Assembly: GCA_019843655.1 (NCBI GenBank)
Contig: JACDQD010000006.1
Coordinates: 28,414,246 to 28,478,245, forward strand
DNA: 64,000 nt
Source of the DNA: Lethocerus indicus
Lineage: Eukaryota > Arthropoda > Insecta > Hemiptera > Belostomatidae
Direction of reading: 5' to 3'
Under the pieces are notes generated by a model. That model was not told the DNA's origin, did not search any database, and saw only the letters and a list, made by a program, of their open reading frames with translations. Positions 1 to 11,389 of this stretch are shown here, piece after piece (the first letter of the stretch is position 1; every line of letters starts with the position of its first letter). Position numbers and translations under genes: made by a program.

Positions 1-163
1 TTTATGCGGGCGAGTAAACTATTAATTGTCGTAATAACGGCCGACACGTTATTAATACAGGTTTACATAGGGGGGGTCCTCTTTTCGCTGGACCGGTTTC
101 GGCCGCTCGCCGTCTTCAGTAGCGCGGTGTTAGTCACTGTCGGCACTTTGGATGTGGTGGTTG

Positions 164-213
<50 letters not shown>

Positions 214-335
214 GTTTGTCTTCTTTGTGTTGAGGTTGGGGGTGGGGGTGGGATTTTGAGCGGCCGAAAACCGGTCTAGCAAAAGACCAAAACCGGCGAG
301 AGGAGACAGAGAAACACACGAAATCTACGTTATTC
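1..335. mobile_element. Foldback-family copy with (TA)n and G-rich insert
   Basis: An inverted arm (70-160, GTTTCGGCCGCTCGCCGTC) and a direct arm (258-335, GCGGCCGAAAACCGG) surround a (TA)n run at 171-210 and a GGGTGGGGGT stretch. Positions 225-285 match the reverse complement of 10665-10715, so this is a shared variant of the family. Confidence 0.7.
171..210. repeat. (TA)n microsatellite
   Basis: About 20 TA units in the loop of the first foldback copy. It is itself self-complementary. Confidence 0.95.
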
Positions 336-780
336 CAACAAACAATCTACAGTACAGTACCCAAAAAACATCCAAAGTGTACTGTCCGGACACCGCTACT
401 GAAGATGGCGAAACCGGTCTAGCAAAAGACCGAACCGGCGAGAGGAGACAGAGAAACACACGAAATCTACGCTATTCCAAACAATCTACAGTACAGTACC
501 CAAAAAACATCCAAAGTGTACTGTCCGGACACCGCTACTGAAGATGGCGAAACCGGTCTAGCAAAAGACCGAACCGGCGAGAGGAGACAGAGAAACACAC
601 AAAATCTACGGTGAAGTGACAATGCGGTGAGGATGCCCGAAAAACATCCAAAGTGCCGATAGTGACTAACTACTGAAGGTGGCGACGGCCGAAACCGGTC
701 TAGCAAAAGACCAAACCGGCGAGAGGAGACAGAGAAACACAACAAATCTACGGTATTCCAACCCCTCGCAGACCACAAAA
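336..780 (+). repeat. Tandem arm copies of the foldback family, period about 139 bp
   Basis: Direct copies starting at about 390, 529 and 660, each with CGCTACTGAAGATGGCGAAA, GGTCTAGCAAAAGACC and GAGAGGAGACAGAGAAACAC. They end in the family tail (TATTCCAACCCCTCGCAGACC). They are arranged head to tail and not as a hairpin. Confidence 0.8.
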
Positions 781-784
781 CAGT

Positions 785-1035
785 TTTTTGACCTCTCGCC
801 GGTCCGGTCTCTTGCTAGACCCGTTTCGGCCGCTCGCCGTCTTCAGTAGCGCTGTGTTAGTCGCTGTCGGCACTGTCACTTTTACTGTCTAAAGTACAGT
901 CTTGTACTGGGTACATCCAATCTGTGCCGACAGTGACAGTAACACAGCGCTACTGAAGACGGCGAGCGGCCGAAACCGGTCTGGCGAAAGACCAAACCCG
1001 ACGCAGACCACAGAACAGGTACGTTAAACTAGGTC
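785..1035. mobile_element. Foldback element, hairpin form
   Basis: The left arm (CTCTCGCCGGTCCGGTC to GTCTTCAGTAGCGCTGTG) pairs with the right arm (CACAGCGCTACTGAAGAC to GCGAAAGACCAAACCCG). The tail is CGCAGACCACAGAACAGGTA. The centre is near 900. Confidence 0.8.
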
Positions 1036-1824
1036 TAGTATTAGTTTTTTCAAGATACCATGTTTGGATAGTGACAGTACTGTGGGAATTATTAGCAATA
1101 AATTACTATTATAATCTTTAGCGAATTCAACGGTAATAACCTGTATACAAAATATCGCACTAAATTAAATATACAGCATGTATTTCATACATAAAACATA
1201 TCTTATCGTGCCCTAGAATCGGGTAATACGAGAATCATAGATTTGAGTAATTTGACGCTGGAAAGTACCTTTCGAGAACAGGTAATATCCTGAACGTTTC
1301 TGGGAATAAATTAATTAGTGGAAAAGAAACGCATAATAACAACACCGTTAATCAACGTTTAATAATGATACCTGAGGGGGGTGGCGGGGGGGGGGTTGGC
1401 AAAGAGAAATATTTATTCTGAGGTCGACTAATCAAGGAGGGGACCAAACACTCGCTGTTCCGTTTAGTCATGCGATGGAAGAGAGAAATAATTGAAATTC
1501 ATTACGTTTCTCTGTAATAATTTAAAACCGGTCTCGGATTTCCGCCACGAATCGGTACCAAAGAGGTAACTTTAAAATTAGACCCGAAACCGGACGACAA
1601 CCGAATGCGCGTTTAAATAAAATTTGGCGGCGAAAAAGAAACGTATCTGATATGTCGTTGTATTATTAAAACCTGTTGTAGAATTCGCTTAAAAGCATTC
1701 GGAAGGCATTTCGCCCCCGCCCCCCAAGGTACCGCTCAGAAATCCGGTGTATAAAGCACGCACAAAAATGAGAGAATATTTTCCATTTCACGCGGAATGG
1801 AAGAAATATTTCAGTCCAAGTATA
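1036..1824. other. Stretch without recognised features
   Basis: Moderately AT-rich, with G and C runs (1376-1397 and 1710-1724). No frame, repeat or splice pair that I can support. Confidence 0.6.
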
Positions 1825-2190
1825 CGCCCAAAAACATCCACAAAGTGCCAGAAGTGACTAACACAGCGCTACTGAAGACGGCGATCGGCCGAAACCGGTC
1901 TAGCGAAAGACCGAACCCCCAGCGAGAGAGGGGGGGCAGAAACACCACGAACCTACAGCAATACTCAATTTTTTGTCGTAATCGCGCTACTGAAGACGGC
2001 GAGCGGCCGAAACCGGTCTAGCGAAAGACCGAACCCCCAGCGAGAGAGGGGGCAGAAACACCACGAACCTACAGCAATACTCAATAATTTGTCGTAATCG
2101 CGCTACTGAAGACGGCGAGCGGCCGAAACCGGCGAGAGGAGACGCACGGAAACGCACGAAATCTACGGTATTCCCAACCCCAACTGGGAG
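1825..2190 (+). repeat. Tandem arm copies of the foldback family, period about 116 bp
   Basis: CGCTACTGAAGACGGCGA recurs at about 1867, 1984 and 2101, each followed by GGCCGAAACCGGTCTAGCGA and ACCACGAACCTACAGCAATA. The repeat length differs from the other tandem loci, so it was amplified locally. Confidence 0.8.
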
Positions 2191-2341
2191 AGAGAGTATT
2201 GAATGAGTCAATTGCATCAATTCTACTTTTTCAGAAAGCTTCCACGTAAATTCAATTTTTTTTTTTGACGGTATCGACCGAGAGACAATTCGGGCGGGTT
2301 AAAGGAAGATCGTGAAACAATGCCCAGGGCGGCACGGAGAC

Positions 2342-2841
2342 TGGGTCATAACCAGTGCCTAGAGGGAGGGTTTTTAGGGGTGGTGGCGGCGGAGGGGGGG
2401 GGGGGTGGAAAGGATAAGGGTAAGGAGGGAGAGAGAGAGTAAATGGCGAGGGCTGGAGAGAGACAGAGAACTGGGGCTTGGGCGGAGGTGTTAAGCCCCC
2501 CGGTGGTGGTGGAGGGGCGGGGGTGGCGGGGGCTTAGCGGCGGAGGTAGAACGGCGTCTTGAGGCCGGCCACAAAGTTGCCGCCATCTTCCCACCGGGGC
2601 CGACATTAGTCCCGTTTTTATCCCCACTACGTGACTAGGCATCCACCACCACACCACCAACCCCCTTCCTGCCGCCCGGACCATATTTGTTCTCCCTCCC
2701 CGCCCCGCCGCCACCCCCCCGCGCGGCCCTCCTTCCCTCCCTTATATTCTCTCCCTCCCTTCTCTCTCCCTCCCTCCCTATCCCTCCCTATCCCTCTCTC
2801 TCTCTCTCTCTCTCCGTCTCTCGGGCATCGACTACCTCCAG
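2342..2841. repeat. Purine/pyrimidine-biased simple sequence
   Basis: G/A-rich to about 2470, mixed G/C runs, then CCCTCC and (CT)n at 2793-2815. Low-complexity open frames here have no coding signature. The pyrimidine end could serve as the tract for the candidate exon at 2842. Confidence 0.8.
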
Positions 2842-2960
2842 CCCTCGGATCGATGATTCACCGCCACCTGCTACTAAGTCTACTCACAGAACTTCGCGTG
2901 ACAAAAATCAGAAGAAGTCTAGCCCTCGGTCAGAACGAATTCGGAACGGAATAACTCCCA
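2842..2960 (+). CDS. Candidate internal exon of an unknown gene
   Basis: A long pyrimidine tract and CTACCTCCAG precede it, and CTCCCA|GTAAAC follows. The open frame reads PRIDDSPPPATKSTHRTSRD, then KNQKKSSPRSERIRNGITP, a basic, Ser/Pro-rich and probably disordered segment. It is neither low-complexity DNA nor part of a repeat seen elsewhere here. 119 nt, entering with one base and leaving with one. I do not recognise the protein. It could be a chance frame or belong to a gene ending upstream of dsf. Confidence 0.22.
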
Positions 2961-3349
2961 GTAAACTATTAATTTTATGTTCCCGAAAATGTTACACGCT
3001 CCCTATTGAAAAATCGCCACATCCCCAATACATTATGCCATTGTCATAAAATTTATTTTAACCCGGTTTATCTATTTCCAGGTGAACAGAGACAAATCTA
3101 TCACCGCGCTAACTGAATACACACTGTTGAACGAGCGTATAAGTTGTAATAATTATGTACGAATTGAAATTTACGATAATATAATTTTATTGTCACGATA
3201 CCCCTTTCGAATTTTCATTTGAAAAACTCGCTGTTCCGGACCGAAAATAAATTTTTTTTTACCCTTCAATTGTGCTGTTTAATGAGCCAGTCGACTGAGA
3301 CGGATTAAATTGAAATATATAAAAAATTTTTCATCAGCCGTATTTTCAA
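2961..3349. other. Stretch without recognised features
   Basis: AT-rich unique-looking DNA between the candidate exon and the next foldback cluster. Confidence 0.6.
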
Positions 3350-4100
3350 CAGCCGAAACCGGTCTAGCGAAAGACGAAACCGGCGAGAGGAGACGGAGAA
3401 ACACACGACTAAATCTACCAGGTATTTATAGACAATCTACAGTACAGTAACCCCCAAAAACATCCAAAAAGTGCCTAAAACCGCGCTACTGAAGATGGCG
3501 AGCGGCCGAAACCACCGGTCTGGCGAAAGACGAAACCGGCGAGAGAGACAGACAAACACACGACGAAATCTACGGGTATTCAAAACAATCTACAGTACAG
3601 TAACCCCCCAAAAAAACATCCAAAAAGTGCCAAAAAGTGACTAACACCGCGCTACTGAAGATGGCGAGCGGCCGAAACCACCGGTCTGGCGAAAGACGAA
3701 ACCGGCGAGAGGAGACAGAGAAACACACGACGAAATCTACCAGGTATTTATAAACAATCTACAGTACAGTAACCCCCAAAAAAACATCCAAAAAGTGCCA
3801 AAAGTGACTAACACCGCGCTACTGAAGATGGCGAGCGGCCGAAACCACCGGTCTAGCGAAACCGGCGAGAGGAGACAGAGAAACACACGACTAAATCTAC
3901 CAGGTATTTATAGACAATCTACAGTACAGTAACCCCCCAAAAAAACATCCAAAAAGTGCCAATAGTGACTAACTACTGAAGATGGCGAACGGCCGAAGAA
4001 ACCACCGGTCTGGCGAAAGACCGAACCGGCGAGAGGAGACAGAAACACCACGAACCTACTGTATTCCAACCCCTGGCAGACCACGAAACGGGTATATTAA
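3350..4100 (+). repeat. Tandem arm copies of the foldback family, period about 167 bp
   Basis: GCGCTACTGAAGATGGCGAG recurs at 3483, 3650 and 3817, plus a degenerate copy near 3970. All three carry the private insert ACC in GAAACCACCGGTCTGGCGAA. The last copy ends with the family tail GGCAGACCACGAAACGGGTA. Confidence 0.85.
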
Positions 4101-5460
4101 ATAAAAACTAGTTTGTACATTAAATCGCTAGATTATTGGGTCAGCTATTTCAGACTCGCGTAAGCCAAAACACGAGGTTTTCGACAGAATTTTTTCCGCT
4201 TTTCCCTCCACGTCATTTGCTGCTTTGTCGAGCGAAAGGAAAATTGGATTGGACAGGAATTTACGACATTCCTATCGCACTTGTGGAGGACGCAACGGGT
4301 CGTTTGAATTGTCAGTATTGAAAATACTTTTCTCGTCGCGTTCAGGCGAAATTTTTGAAACTATAGACGGGTCGTAAAGGGGCGCTAATTTACGGCCCGA
4401 TTTGCGGCCAAATATAATTCGGGACCGATTTAACGGGGAAAACAAAAAACTGGACATGTCTGACACTTTCCACCACACCCCCTTTCAATTTCCACTCTTC
4501 AATTGACCCGGAACAATTAGCTTAGTTATTCAGGGGTTGGCGGGGGTTGGCGGGGCGGCTTGTGAAAACAAAGGGTGGAGCTTGTGGAATTGGGGCAGAC
4601 CCTTTCAGACATTCTAAATAATCAGAATTTCATGAGTGACTAAGGGTTGGGGTGGGGGGGGGGGGGGAAGGGAGGATTACGCCAGAAGACATAAAGGTAA
4701 CCCGATATTACGCTATTTACGCGCGATACTGAATTTCTGTGTAATTTCGTACTGTAGTTAAGATTAAACATTGCAATTGTACAAAATTCGTATTTAAACG
4801 TGTATTTTCATGTACAGGTCGAATCCCGTTAAAACGTCGTTACGAAAAATTCATTCTAATGCGTTTCCCGCAATCTTAGTTTTATCTCGAATTTTTCACA
4901 TTCATCAATAAGCTTTCAAATGAATATTCGTACTATTCAATTTTTAATAATTTTTCAAAGTTCAATTTTTAACGGTACTACTACTATGTGCATTGTACTG
5001 AAGTATAAAACGTACGATATGTACCAATAAATGTAATTTAATGAAATTTTCTTGCAGTCAATGAATTTTCTATATAAAATTCAGCATATTTTAATATGTA
5101 TTAAAATACGCTTACGAAACGTTACGAAAAATTCATTGTAATGAGAATTTTATTTCGAATTTTTACATTCATATATGTTCGAAATAAGCTTTCAAATAAT
5201 CGTACTATTATAAAAAAAAATATAAAACGTATGATATGTACCAATAATTCACGATTTAATTGAATTAAATTTTCTATAGTCAATGAGAAAATTCCGTTAT
5301 TTAAGGTAATTATAATAGAATTTTTTGAGCCCCTCTGTATTGTGCCTTAATGACGTATATATAAAGTTATTATAAGTCAGTATTAAAATACCTGACCATA
5401 ATTAAAATATCCGTATATTAATACTCCGAGGTGATTAGGATTTTATAATATTTTATAATG
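4101..5460. other. AT-rich stretch with a diverged internal direct duplication
   Basis: Positions 4838-5060 and 5113-5285 are related copies, sharing TTACGAAAAATTCATT, AATAAGCTTTCAAAT and CGTACTATT, and ATATGTACCAATAA in both. No gene signal. A G run lies at 4650-4668. Confidence 0.6.
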
Positions 5461-5945
5461 CGTAAAAGATGTTTTTTCTTTTTTTTTCTTTCAGGTGGCA
5501 ATTACCCCCGACGTTGGAGAAGGGGTGGAAGAACAACGTGTTGGCGGCGGGGCGAAAAATATCACCGGTAATCTGGATGGTCGGGACACAAAAGGGGTTG
5601 GCAGGGTTGGTGGGAGGGAGGGAGGGAGGGATGGATGGAGGGGTGAGAGAGGGTTGGAGGGCGGGAGGTGAGGACGCCTCTATATCAGGTGTTAGTGGTC
5701 CGTGTAATGATTGCCACTACGTCGTCATGGAGCCAAAACCCTCCCCCTTCATCCCTCTCATCCCCTCTCTCTCTTCTCTCTCTCTCTTCCATTTTCCGCT
5801 TCCCCTCGTCCTTTCTCCCGTTCCCGCTTCGGTTCTTCCATCCCTTCATCTCTCCCTTTCAACCCCCATCCCCTCTCACGACGTCGTGAGGCCTTCCATC
5901 GTTTCTCTTTTCATTTTTTGAAACCTCCACCCCCTCCCTGGAAGC
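5461..5945. repeat. Low-complexity purine then pyrimidine block
   Basis: GGGA-type repeats at 5610-5670, and C/T-rich from 5738 to 5935. The acceptor-like CTTTCAG at 5494-5500 and following GC-richer DNA could be a non-coding exon, but no donor convinces. Confidence 0.6.
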
Positions 5946-6119
5946 TGCAGGCGGGGGGAGGGAATAGGCGGAAAGAAGGCGACGGGTTTCCTCTGTATAT
6001 TCCCGGAAATTCCCGAAATCCCGGACGGAGACCACTGGACCTATATACGGACGTATTTCGCTTAACGGGGGGCTCTAAAAGGTTTTTTTTTATGCAGCGA
6101 AAAACTAACGGGGAATGGC

Positions 6120-6235
6120 CGAAAAACGTCCGGACGCCGCTACTGAAGACGGCGAGAGCGGCCTGTGAAACCGGTCTGGCGAAAAGATCAAAACCGGCGA
6201 AAAACACCACAAAGTCTACGTGCTTAAAATAATAC
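6120..6235 (+). mobile_element. Foldback-family single arm
   Basis: CGCCGCTACTGAAGACGGCG, then GAAACCGGTCTGGCGAAAAG and AACACCACAAAGTCTACG. One arm only. Confidence 0.7.
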
Positions 6236-6594
6236 AGGTCTTGGCCGCCAGCGTCCAACGGACTTACAGGGGGAATCACAAGACAAATATTCCAAACTAT
6301 TTATTTAATATTTTAACATACGTAAATTAACTATTTAAGAAGGAAGAGGACGAGAAAAATGGGGCTAATTAATGATGTCTCTTTTTGAAATTTAACCGGT
6401 CTATAGACAGAGAAACTGTCTAGAACTGCGGTCTAGAAACCGAATAAGGATCGCCGAAACTGTAGACTGAGTTAACTGTTAACTGTTAATTGTAATAACA
6501 TTTTCAAGTGTATAATAAAAGCCTTTTTTGAAATGGCCTCCAGGCGGTTTCGGGAAATATAATTCCGATCCAACATCCGCCAAGTTGGCACAAA
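6236..6594. other. Stretch without recognised features
   Basis: AT-rich spacer with local repeats of AACTGTTAA. Nothing supportable. Confidence 0.5.
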
Positions 6595-7260
6595 CTGACC
6601 GACACCGCGCTACTGAAGACGGCGAAACGCCAAAAAACCCGCGGTATTCCAAACCTCTCGCTGACCATAAAACGGCTATGTTGAAACTGCTATTTAATAA
6701 GTTTCTCGCGCTCTCTTGCATAATTATGTTTTCAATTGGGCTATGCTGGGTACGAGTGAGAGTGCAGTGACAGTGCAGTGAGAATGAAGTGACTGACACC
6801 GCGCTACTGAAGACGGCGAAACGCCAAAAAACCCGCGGTATTCCAAACCTCTCGCTGATCATAAAACGGCTATGTTGAAACTGCTATTTCATAAGTTTCT
6901 CGCGCTCTCTTGCATAATTATGTTTTCAATTGGGCTATGCTGGGTACGAGTGAGAGACAGTGACAGAGTGCAGTGAGAATGAAGTGACTGACACCGCGCT
7001 ACTGAAGACGGCGAAACGCCAAAAAACCCGCGGTATTCCAAACCTCTCGCTGATCATAAAACGGCTATGTTGAAACTGCTATTTCATAGGGTTTTCTCGC
7101 GCTCTCTTGCATAATTATGTTTTCAATTGGGCTATGCTGGGTTGGAATGTACGAGTGAGAGTGCAAGTGACAGAGTGCAGTGAGGATGAAGTGACTGACA
7201 CCGCGCTACTGAAGACGGCGAGACGCCACAAACCACGCCAACTGTACTCACATCAACGTT
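6595..7260 (+). repeat. About 3.3 tandem copies of a foldback-derived 193-208 bp unit
   Basis: GACACCGCGCTACTGAAGAC begins units at 6601, 6794, 6989 and 7197. Each unit carries a truncated arm (GGCGAAACGCC), the tail (CGGTATTCCAAACCTCTCGC, CATAAAACGGCTATGTT) and about 100 bp of captured sequence with TTGCATAATTATGTTTTCAA. It shows that tail plus flank were amplified together. Confidence 0.85.
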
Positions 7261-8139
7261 AAAGGTATCGAAAATTTAAACTTTTTTTTTAATTCGGACT
7301 TTCCGACATGTCATGCTCGAAAATGACATTTGTCAACATGACATTTCCACGCATAATTCATAATATTTGGGGGGGGGGCGCCCAAAATTAATCGAGATTT
7401 CGACTTTGACAATTTATTTTATTTTGCTAAAAAAAAAATCTATTATCTATTCGCAGATCGACAACTCTCCGCCGCCACTTTTCCGGCAAATTTTCTTATC
7501 AATTTGTCGATTACTTTTTTGTTACCCCTAATATGTACCAATAATAGATTGAATGACCTCTTTTTTTAAATGTATATAAAAATCATTTCTGAAATTGTCT
7601 CCAGGTGGTTTGAGGACATATAATTCTGATGATAACTCTCTCTCTCTCTCTCCCTTTCAAATGTAACTTTTTCCCCTATTTAAAAAGGATTAAATAGTTA
7701 ATCGAAGTGTAAAAACAGGGGCTTTAAAACGGGGGGGGGGGATATTTATTTATCGAAAAGCTTTTACATCCCACGTGGGATGTTCCCTCGTCCGCGTGTA
7801 ATTGCTACCGCGCGTTCTGTTTATTTATGTATTCACACACAGTCGGGTGATAAAAAAGAAAAAAAAAAAGAAAAAGAAAAAGGACTGTTGCATCGCGGTG
7901 TTCGTTTAATTTCATCAATAGAAAAAAAAAAAAAAGAGGGAAAAACGCTAAAACGATACCGAACTAATTGTTGTCCGTGTCTAATAAGTGTGAACAAGTG
8001 ATAAAGGTATCCTAATTGATTTTAATTAATTTTGGATTTATTTTCACTCCGAAAACGGGAATTAAATCGTTCTTTTTTTTTTTTTCACTCGATGCAGAAA
8101 TCAACATTTATCGACGGCCATCTTCGAAAATCATCACTG
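7261..8139. other. AT-rich stretch with simple repeats
   Basis: Contains a MITE remnant (7386-7531), (CT)n at 7638-7654, G runs near 7371 and 7730, and A-rich runs at 7853-7880 and 7921-7935. No gene evident. Confidence 0.6.
7386..7531. mobile_element. Tc1/mariner-type MITE remnant
   Basis: Carries the family core GATCGACAACTCTCCGCCGC, then TGTCGATTACTTTTTTGTTA at its right end. It is a shortened relative of the intact copy at 62039-62253. Confidence 0.65.
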
Positions 8140-8350
8140 AAACCGGGCCCCGTAGAGATTCGTGGTATTTCTCTCTACTCCGGTCTTTTTTTCTAGACCG
8201 GTTTCGGCGCCGACGGTGATTAAAGCAGCGCAGCGCTACTGAAGAAAGGCCGAGATCGGCGAGAAACCGGTCCAGCGAAAAGACCCCCAAACGAACACCA
8301 CAAACTTACGGGATTTCCAACCCTTCGGAAATCACAAAACAGGTCTGTTA
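8140..8350. mobile_element. Foldback element, short hairpin form
   Basis: The left arm TCTAGACCGGTTTCGGCGCC and right arm GAGAAACCGGTCCAGCGAAA enclose a short loop. The tail is ATCACAAAACAGGTCTGTTA. Confidence 0.7.
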
Positions 8351-8677
8351 AACTAATCTAAAATCTTTGTTTGAAAAATAATTGACCACCTTAAGATATT
8401 TCCCCCAAAACGCTATTGAATATACAAATTCGTTGAGAGTTTTGTGTTCATCCTTTTTTTCAATGTTTACCCATCGAAAGCAAACATATTTGACTTGAGT
8501 GATATAATCAATGCGAAGAATTAGTTTAAAATATATAATTATAATGAAGAAAAAACCACAAAATATAGAGGCGATAAGAAAATATCGATACAGTACTTTT
8601 TCCTGTTAATAAAATGTTGATAAAATGTCTGATTGAATTTAATGAGATAATTTTAAATATCCGACTCCTATAAGAAG
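8351..8677. other. Stretch without recognised features
   Basis: AT-rich DNA between two foldback copies. Confidence 0.5.
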
Positions 8678-8990
8678 AAGATGGTTCGTGGTGTTTCTGT
8701 CTCATCTCGCTGGGGTTTGGTCTTTTCGCCAGACCGGTTTCGGCCGCTCGCCATCTTCAGTAGCGTTGTCAGTCACTGTCGGCACTTTGGATGTTTTTCG
8801 GGCATCCTCACTGCACTGTCACTTTCACTTGTACTGTCACAAGTGCCGACAGTGACCGCCGACACGGCGCTACTGAAGATGGCGAGCGGCCGAAACCGGT
8901 CTGGCGAAAAGACCAGGAGGAGGAGACGGAAACACGGCGAACCTACAGTATTCCAACCCCTCGCGGACCACAAAACAGGTATATTAAACC
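8678..8990 (+). mobile_element. Foldback element, well-preserved hairpin form
   Basis: The left arm GGTTCGTGGTGTTTCTGTCT to AGTAGCG pairs with the right arm CGCTACTGAAGATGGCGAGC to GGAAACACGGCGAACCTACA. The loop has GGATGTTTTTCGGGCATCC and AAGTGCCGACAGTGAC. The tail GCGGACCACAAAACAGGTAT completes it. A good reference copy. Confidence 0.85.
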
Positions 8991-9582
8991 GGATATTATT
9001 GTTGTTTCCGCTCGCCGATTTGACCGATAGACCGAAGTTTCGGCTTCTCGCCATCGCCAGTAGCGTTCCGTCGGCCGATCGTCGAGCACGGTCAATAAAA
9101 AATACCATTTACTCTTCGAACATCAAAGTTGGGGGTTGAACAATGTTGAAAAATTTCCACTTTCAGAAAAAAGATTCAGAACCGCGGCAAGAAGGTAAGA
9201 GGCCTCCCCTATAGGAAATGAGGGATGATTAAAAAAAAAAAAAAATCGACATTAAACGATGCCGAAAAATTGGCCTCGGATGCGACTGGAGGGTGGAAAA
9301 AAAATTGTTGTTTCGATTTATTATAAAATAATAGGGTCGGATATTACCGCGACGTTTCTGTTTGTTCAAGAGGAACCTTTTATTGGGGCGAAGTGGAGCG
9401 AGGGAGGGAGGGAGGGAGAGAGGGTTTCCTCTTTCGTATGCAAATAGGGGATGTGTTTGGAAGAAATCAGTGGCCGCCGGGGGGTGGGACCGCCCCACCA
9501 CCCCCCACGCCAACCCGTGGGGCGGGGGCGGGGGCGGGGGTTGCCGCCCCCTTCTCTAATGTCATTACCTCACAAAACCGAC
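8991..9582. other. Stretch without recognised genes
   Basis: Contains a second partial arm (9008-9075), an A run at 9230-9244, GGGA repeats at 9398-9420 and a G/C-rich run near 9480-9550. No supportable coding exon. Confidence 0.5.
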
Positions 9583-9936
9583 CTAGAATCAAGCCCCGAT
9601 ACTTGGCAAAGCGAAAAGGTATCGGCGAATCCACCCCCCCCCCCCGGGGGTTTGATCCCCGAGGTGAATCCGACACAAACAGATTACTATTTAGCCACAA
9701 TTTGCATCCCCCCCCTACCCTTACCTTTAGTATACTATTATATAGAATTTGATTCTATACTTCGATATTTATACCCAAATATTTATTCAACTATTATCCA
9801 ATTGTTACAGAATTTAACAGACATCGAGGCCTGTACGAATATGAAATTGAATCCTCCCCTATGACGTTTGTTATCATGTACATTGCTGCGGTGTTATCGT
9901 AGTATTTTATTCCAAAATAATTAGTTTAACGTACGT

Positions 9937-10295
9937 GTCTTGTGGTCTGCCAGCGGTTGGAATACCGGTTGATTTGGGTTCGGTCTTTTCGCCAGACCGG
10001 TTTCGACCGCTCTCGCCGTCTTCAGTAGCGCTGTGTGTTAATCACTTTCGGCAACTGTCCTCCGACAATACTGTCCACTGTACGCTACTGAAGACGGCGA
10101 GAGCGGTCGAAACCGGTCTGGCGAAAAGACCGACCCCCAAACCGGCGACAGAACGTTCAAATGACCGTTTTGTCAAATTTCACCAAGTACAAGTGACACA
10201 GTGACAGTGAAAAATAACCGAAGTGACTGAGACCGCTACTGAAGACGGGCCGAAACCGGTCTGGCGAAAGACCAAACCCCAGCGAGAGGAGACAG
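9937..10295. mobile_element. Foldback-family copies in the left palindrome arm
   Basis: Inverted tail CTTGTGGTCTGCCAGCGG, then a hairpin in which GACCGCTCTCGCCGTC (left) pairs with GACGGCGAGAGCGGTC (right). A further single arm starts at 10227. Confidence 0.75.
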
Positions 10296-10309
10296 AAACG
10301 CGTAGATTT

Positions 10310-10715
10310 TCTGTGTTTCTGTCTCCTCTCGCCGGTTCGGTCTTTCGCCAGACCGGTTTCGGCCGCTCGCCACCTTCAGTAGTTAGTCGCTATTGGCACT
10401 TTGGATGTTTTTCGGGGGCATCCTCACCGCACTGTCTTGGTGAAATTTGACAAAAAATTATGTGAACACCGTAGATTTGTTGTGATTCAGTCTCATCTCG
10501 CCTCGGTTCGGTCTTTCGCTAGACCGGTTTCGCCATCTTCAGTAGCGGTGTCCGGACAGTACACTTTGGATGTTTTTTGGGTACTGTACTGTAGACTGTT
10601 TGGAATAGCGTAGATTTCGCGTGTTTCTCTGTCTCCTCTCGCCGGTTCGGTCTTTCGCTAGACCGGTTTTCGGCCGCTGAAAATCCCACCCCACCCCCCA
10701 CCCCAACCTCAACAC
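10310..10715 (-). mobile_element. Foldback-family copies in the right palindrome arm
   Basis: Three arms in inverted orientation (GGTCTTTCGCCAGACC at 10339, GGTCTTTCGCTAGACC at 10510 and again at 10649), then the CCCACCCC variant end also present at 225-285. Confidence 0.75.
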
Positions 10716-11010
10716 CCAATAAAAATTTGTTTGCTTCGTACAGGCCTCGACGCCTCTTTAAATTCTGGAACAATTGGACAACGGCCGTAGTGCAATAAAT
10801 ATTTAATTATGAAATAAAATTCCGCCGGTATATAATTGTAAAAGGGGTAGGGAAATAGGACTGAAAACGGGCGGTAAAGGAGGATGCAAATTCTGGTTAA
10901 ATAGTAATCTGTTTGTATCGGATTCACACTGGGGGGATGAAACCCCCCCGGGGGTGGGGATTAGCCGATACCTTTTCGCTTTGCCAAATATCAGGGCTTT
11001 GGATGGTTTT

Positions 11011-11110
11011 TCCTCACTGCACTGTCGCTGTCCCGACTGCGAGCGGCCGAAACCGGTCTAGAAAAAGTCCAGACAGGCGAGAGGAGACAGTGAGACTCTG
11101 CGGTATCCAA
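11011..11110 (+). mobile_element. Foldback-family single arm
   Basis: GCGAGCGGCCGAAACCGGTC, a degenerate AAAAAGTCC, GCGAGAGGAGACAGTGA and a truncated tail. Confidence 0.65.
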
Positions 11111-11140
11111 AATATATACATAAATACATTACATAAAGTT

Positions 11141-11376
11141 CTGTAGGTTCGTGATGTTGTTTCTCTGTCTCCTCTCGCCGGGGTTTGGTCTTTTGCTAGA
11201 CCGGGATTTCGGCCGCTCGCCATCTTCAGTAGCGCTGTGTTGGTCACACTACATGTGAAAGTGGCAGAAGGAAAAGTCTAGCGAAAGACCAAACCCCCTG
11301 CGAGAGAGGAGACAGAGAAACACCACGAAATCTACGGTATTCCAACCCCTCGCAGACCACAAAACAGGTATATTAA
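11141..11376 (+). mobile_element. Foldback element with perfect 13-bp flanking direct repeat
   Basis: ATTACATAAAGTT occurs immediately before (11128-11140) and after (11377-11389). The insert begins CTGTAGGTTCGTGATG and ends CACAAAACAGGTATATTAA, so it is a hairpin plus an asymmetric tail. This copy fixes the element boundaries most clearly. Confidence 0.9.
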
Positions 11377-11389
11377 ATTACATAAAGTT

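Larger units (their letters stand above)
9583..11010. repeat. 1.4-kb palindrome centred near 10,303
   Basis: Outer arms 9583-9843 and about 10727-11010 are inverted copies (CGATACTTGGCAAAGCGAAA pairs with TTTCGCTTTGCCAAATATCA; AACAGATTACTATTTA pairs with TAAATAGTAATCTGTT). Inner arms 9937-10295 and 10310-10715 are foldback-family sequence. The centre reads GACAGAAACGC, a short loop, GTTTCTGTC. The arms have diverged, so this is not a trivial assembly echo. Confidence 0.8.

Noticed and set aside
5469..6232. Open frames in the 5.5-6.2 kb block
   Set aside because: Overlapping frames in purine/pyrimidine runs and in a foldback arm. No family recognised.
8678..8990. Foldback elements as microRNA or structured RNA genes
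   Set aside because: Copies are many, dispersed and flanked by insertion duplications, so they are mobile elements first. Processing into small RNA is left as a test.
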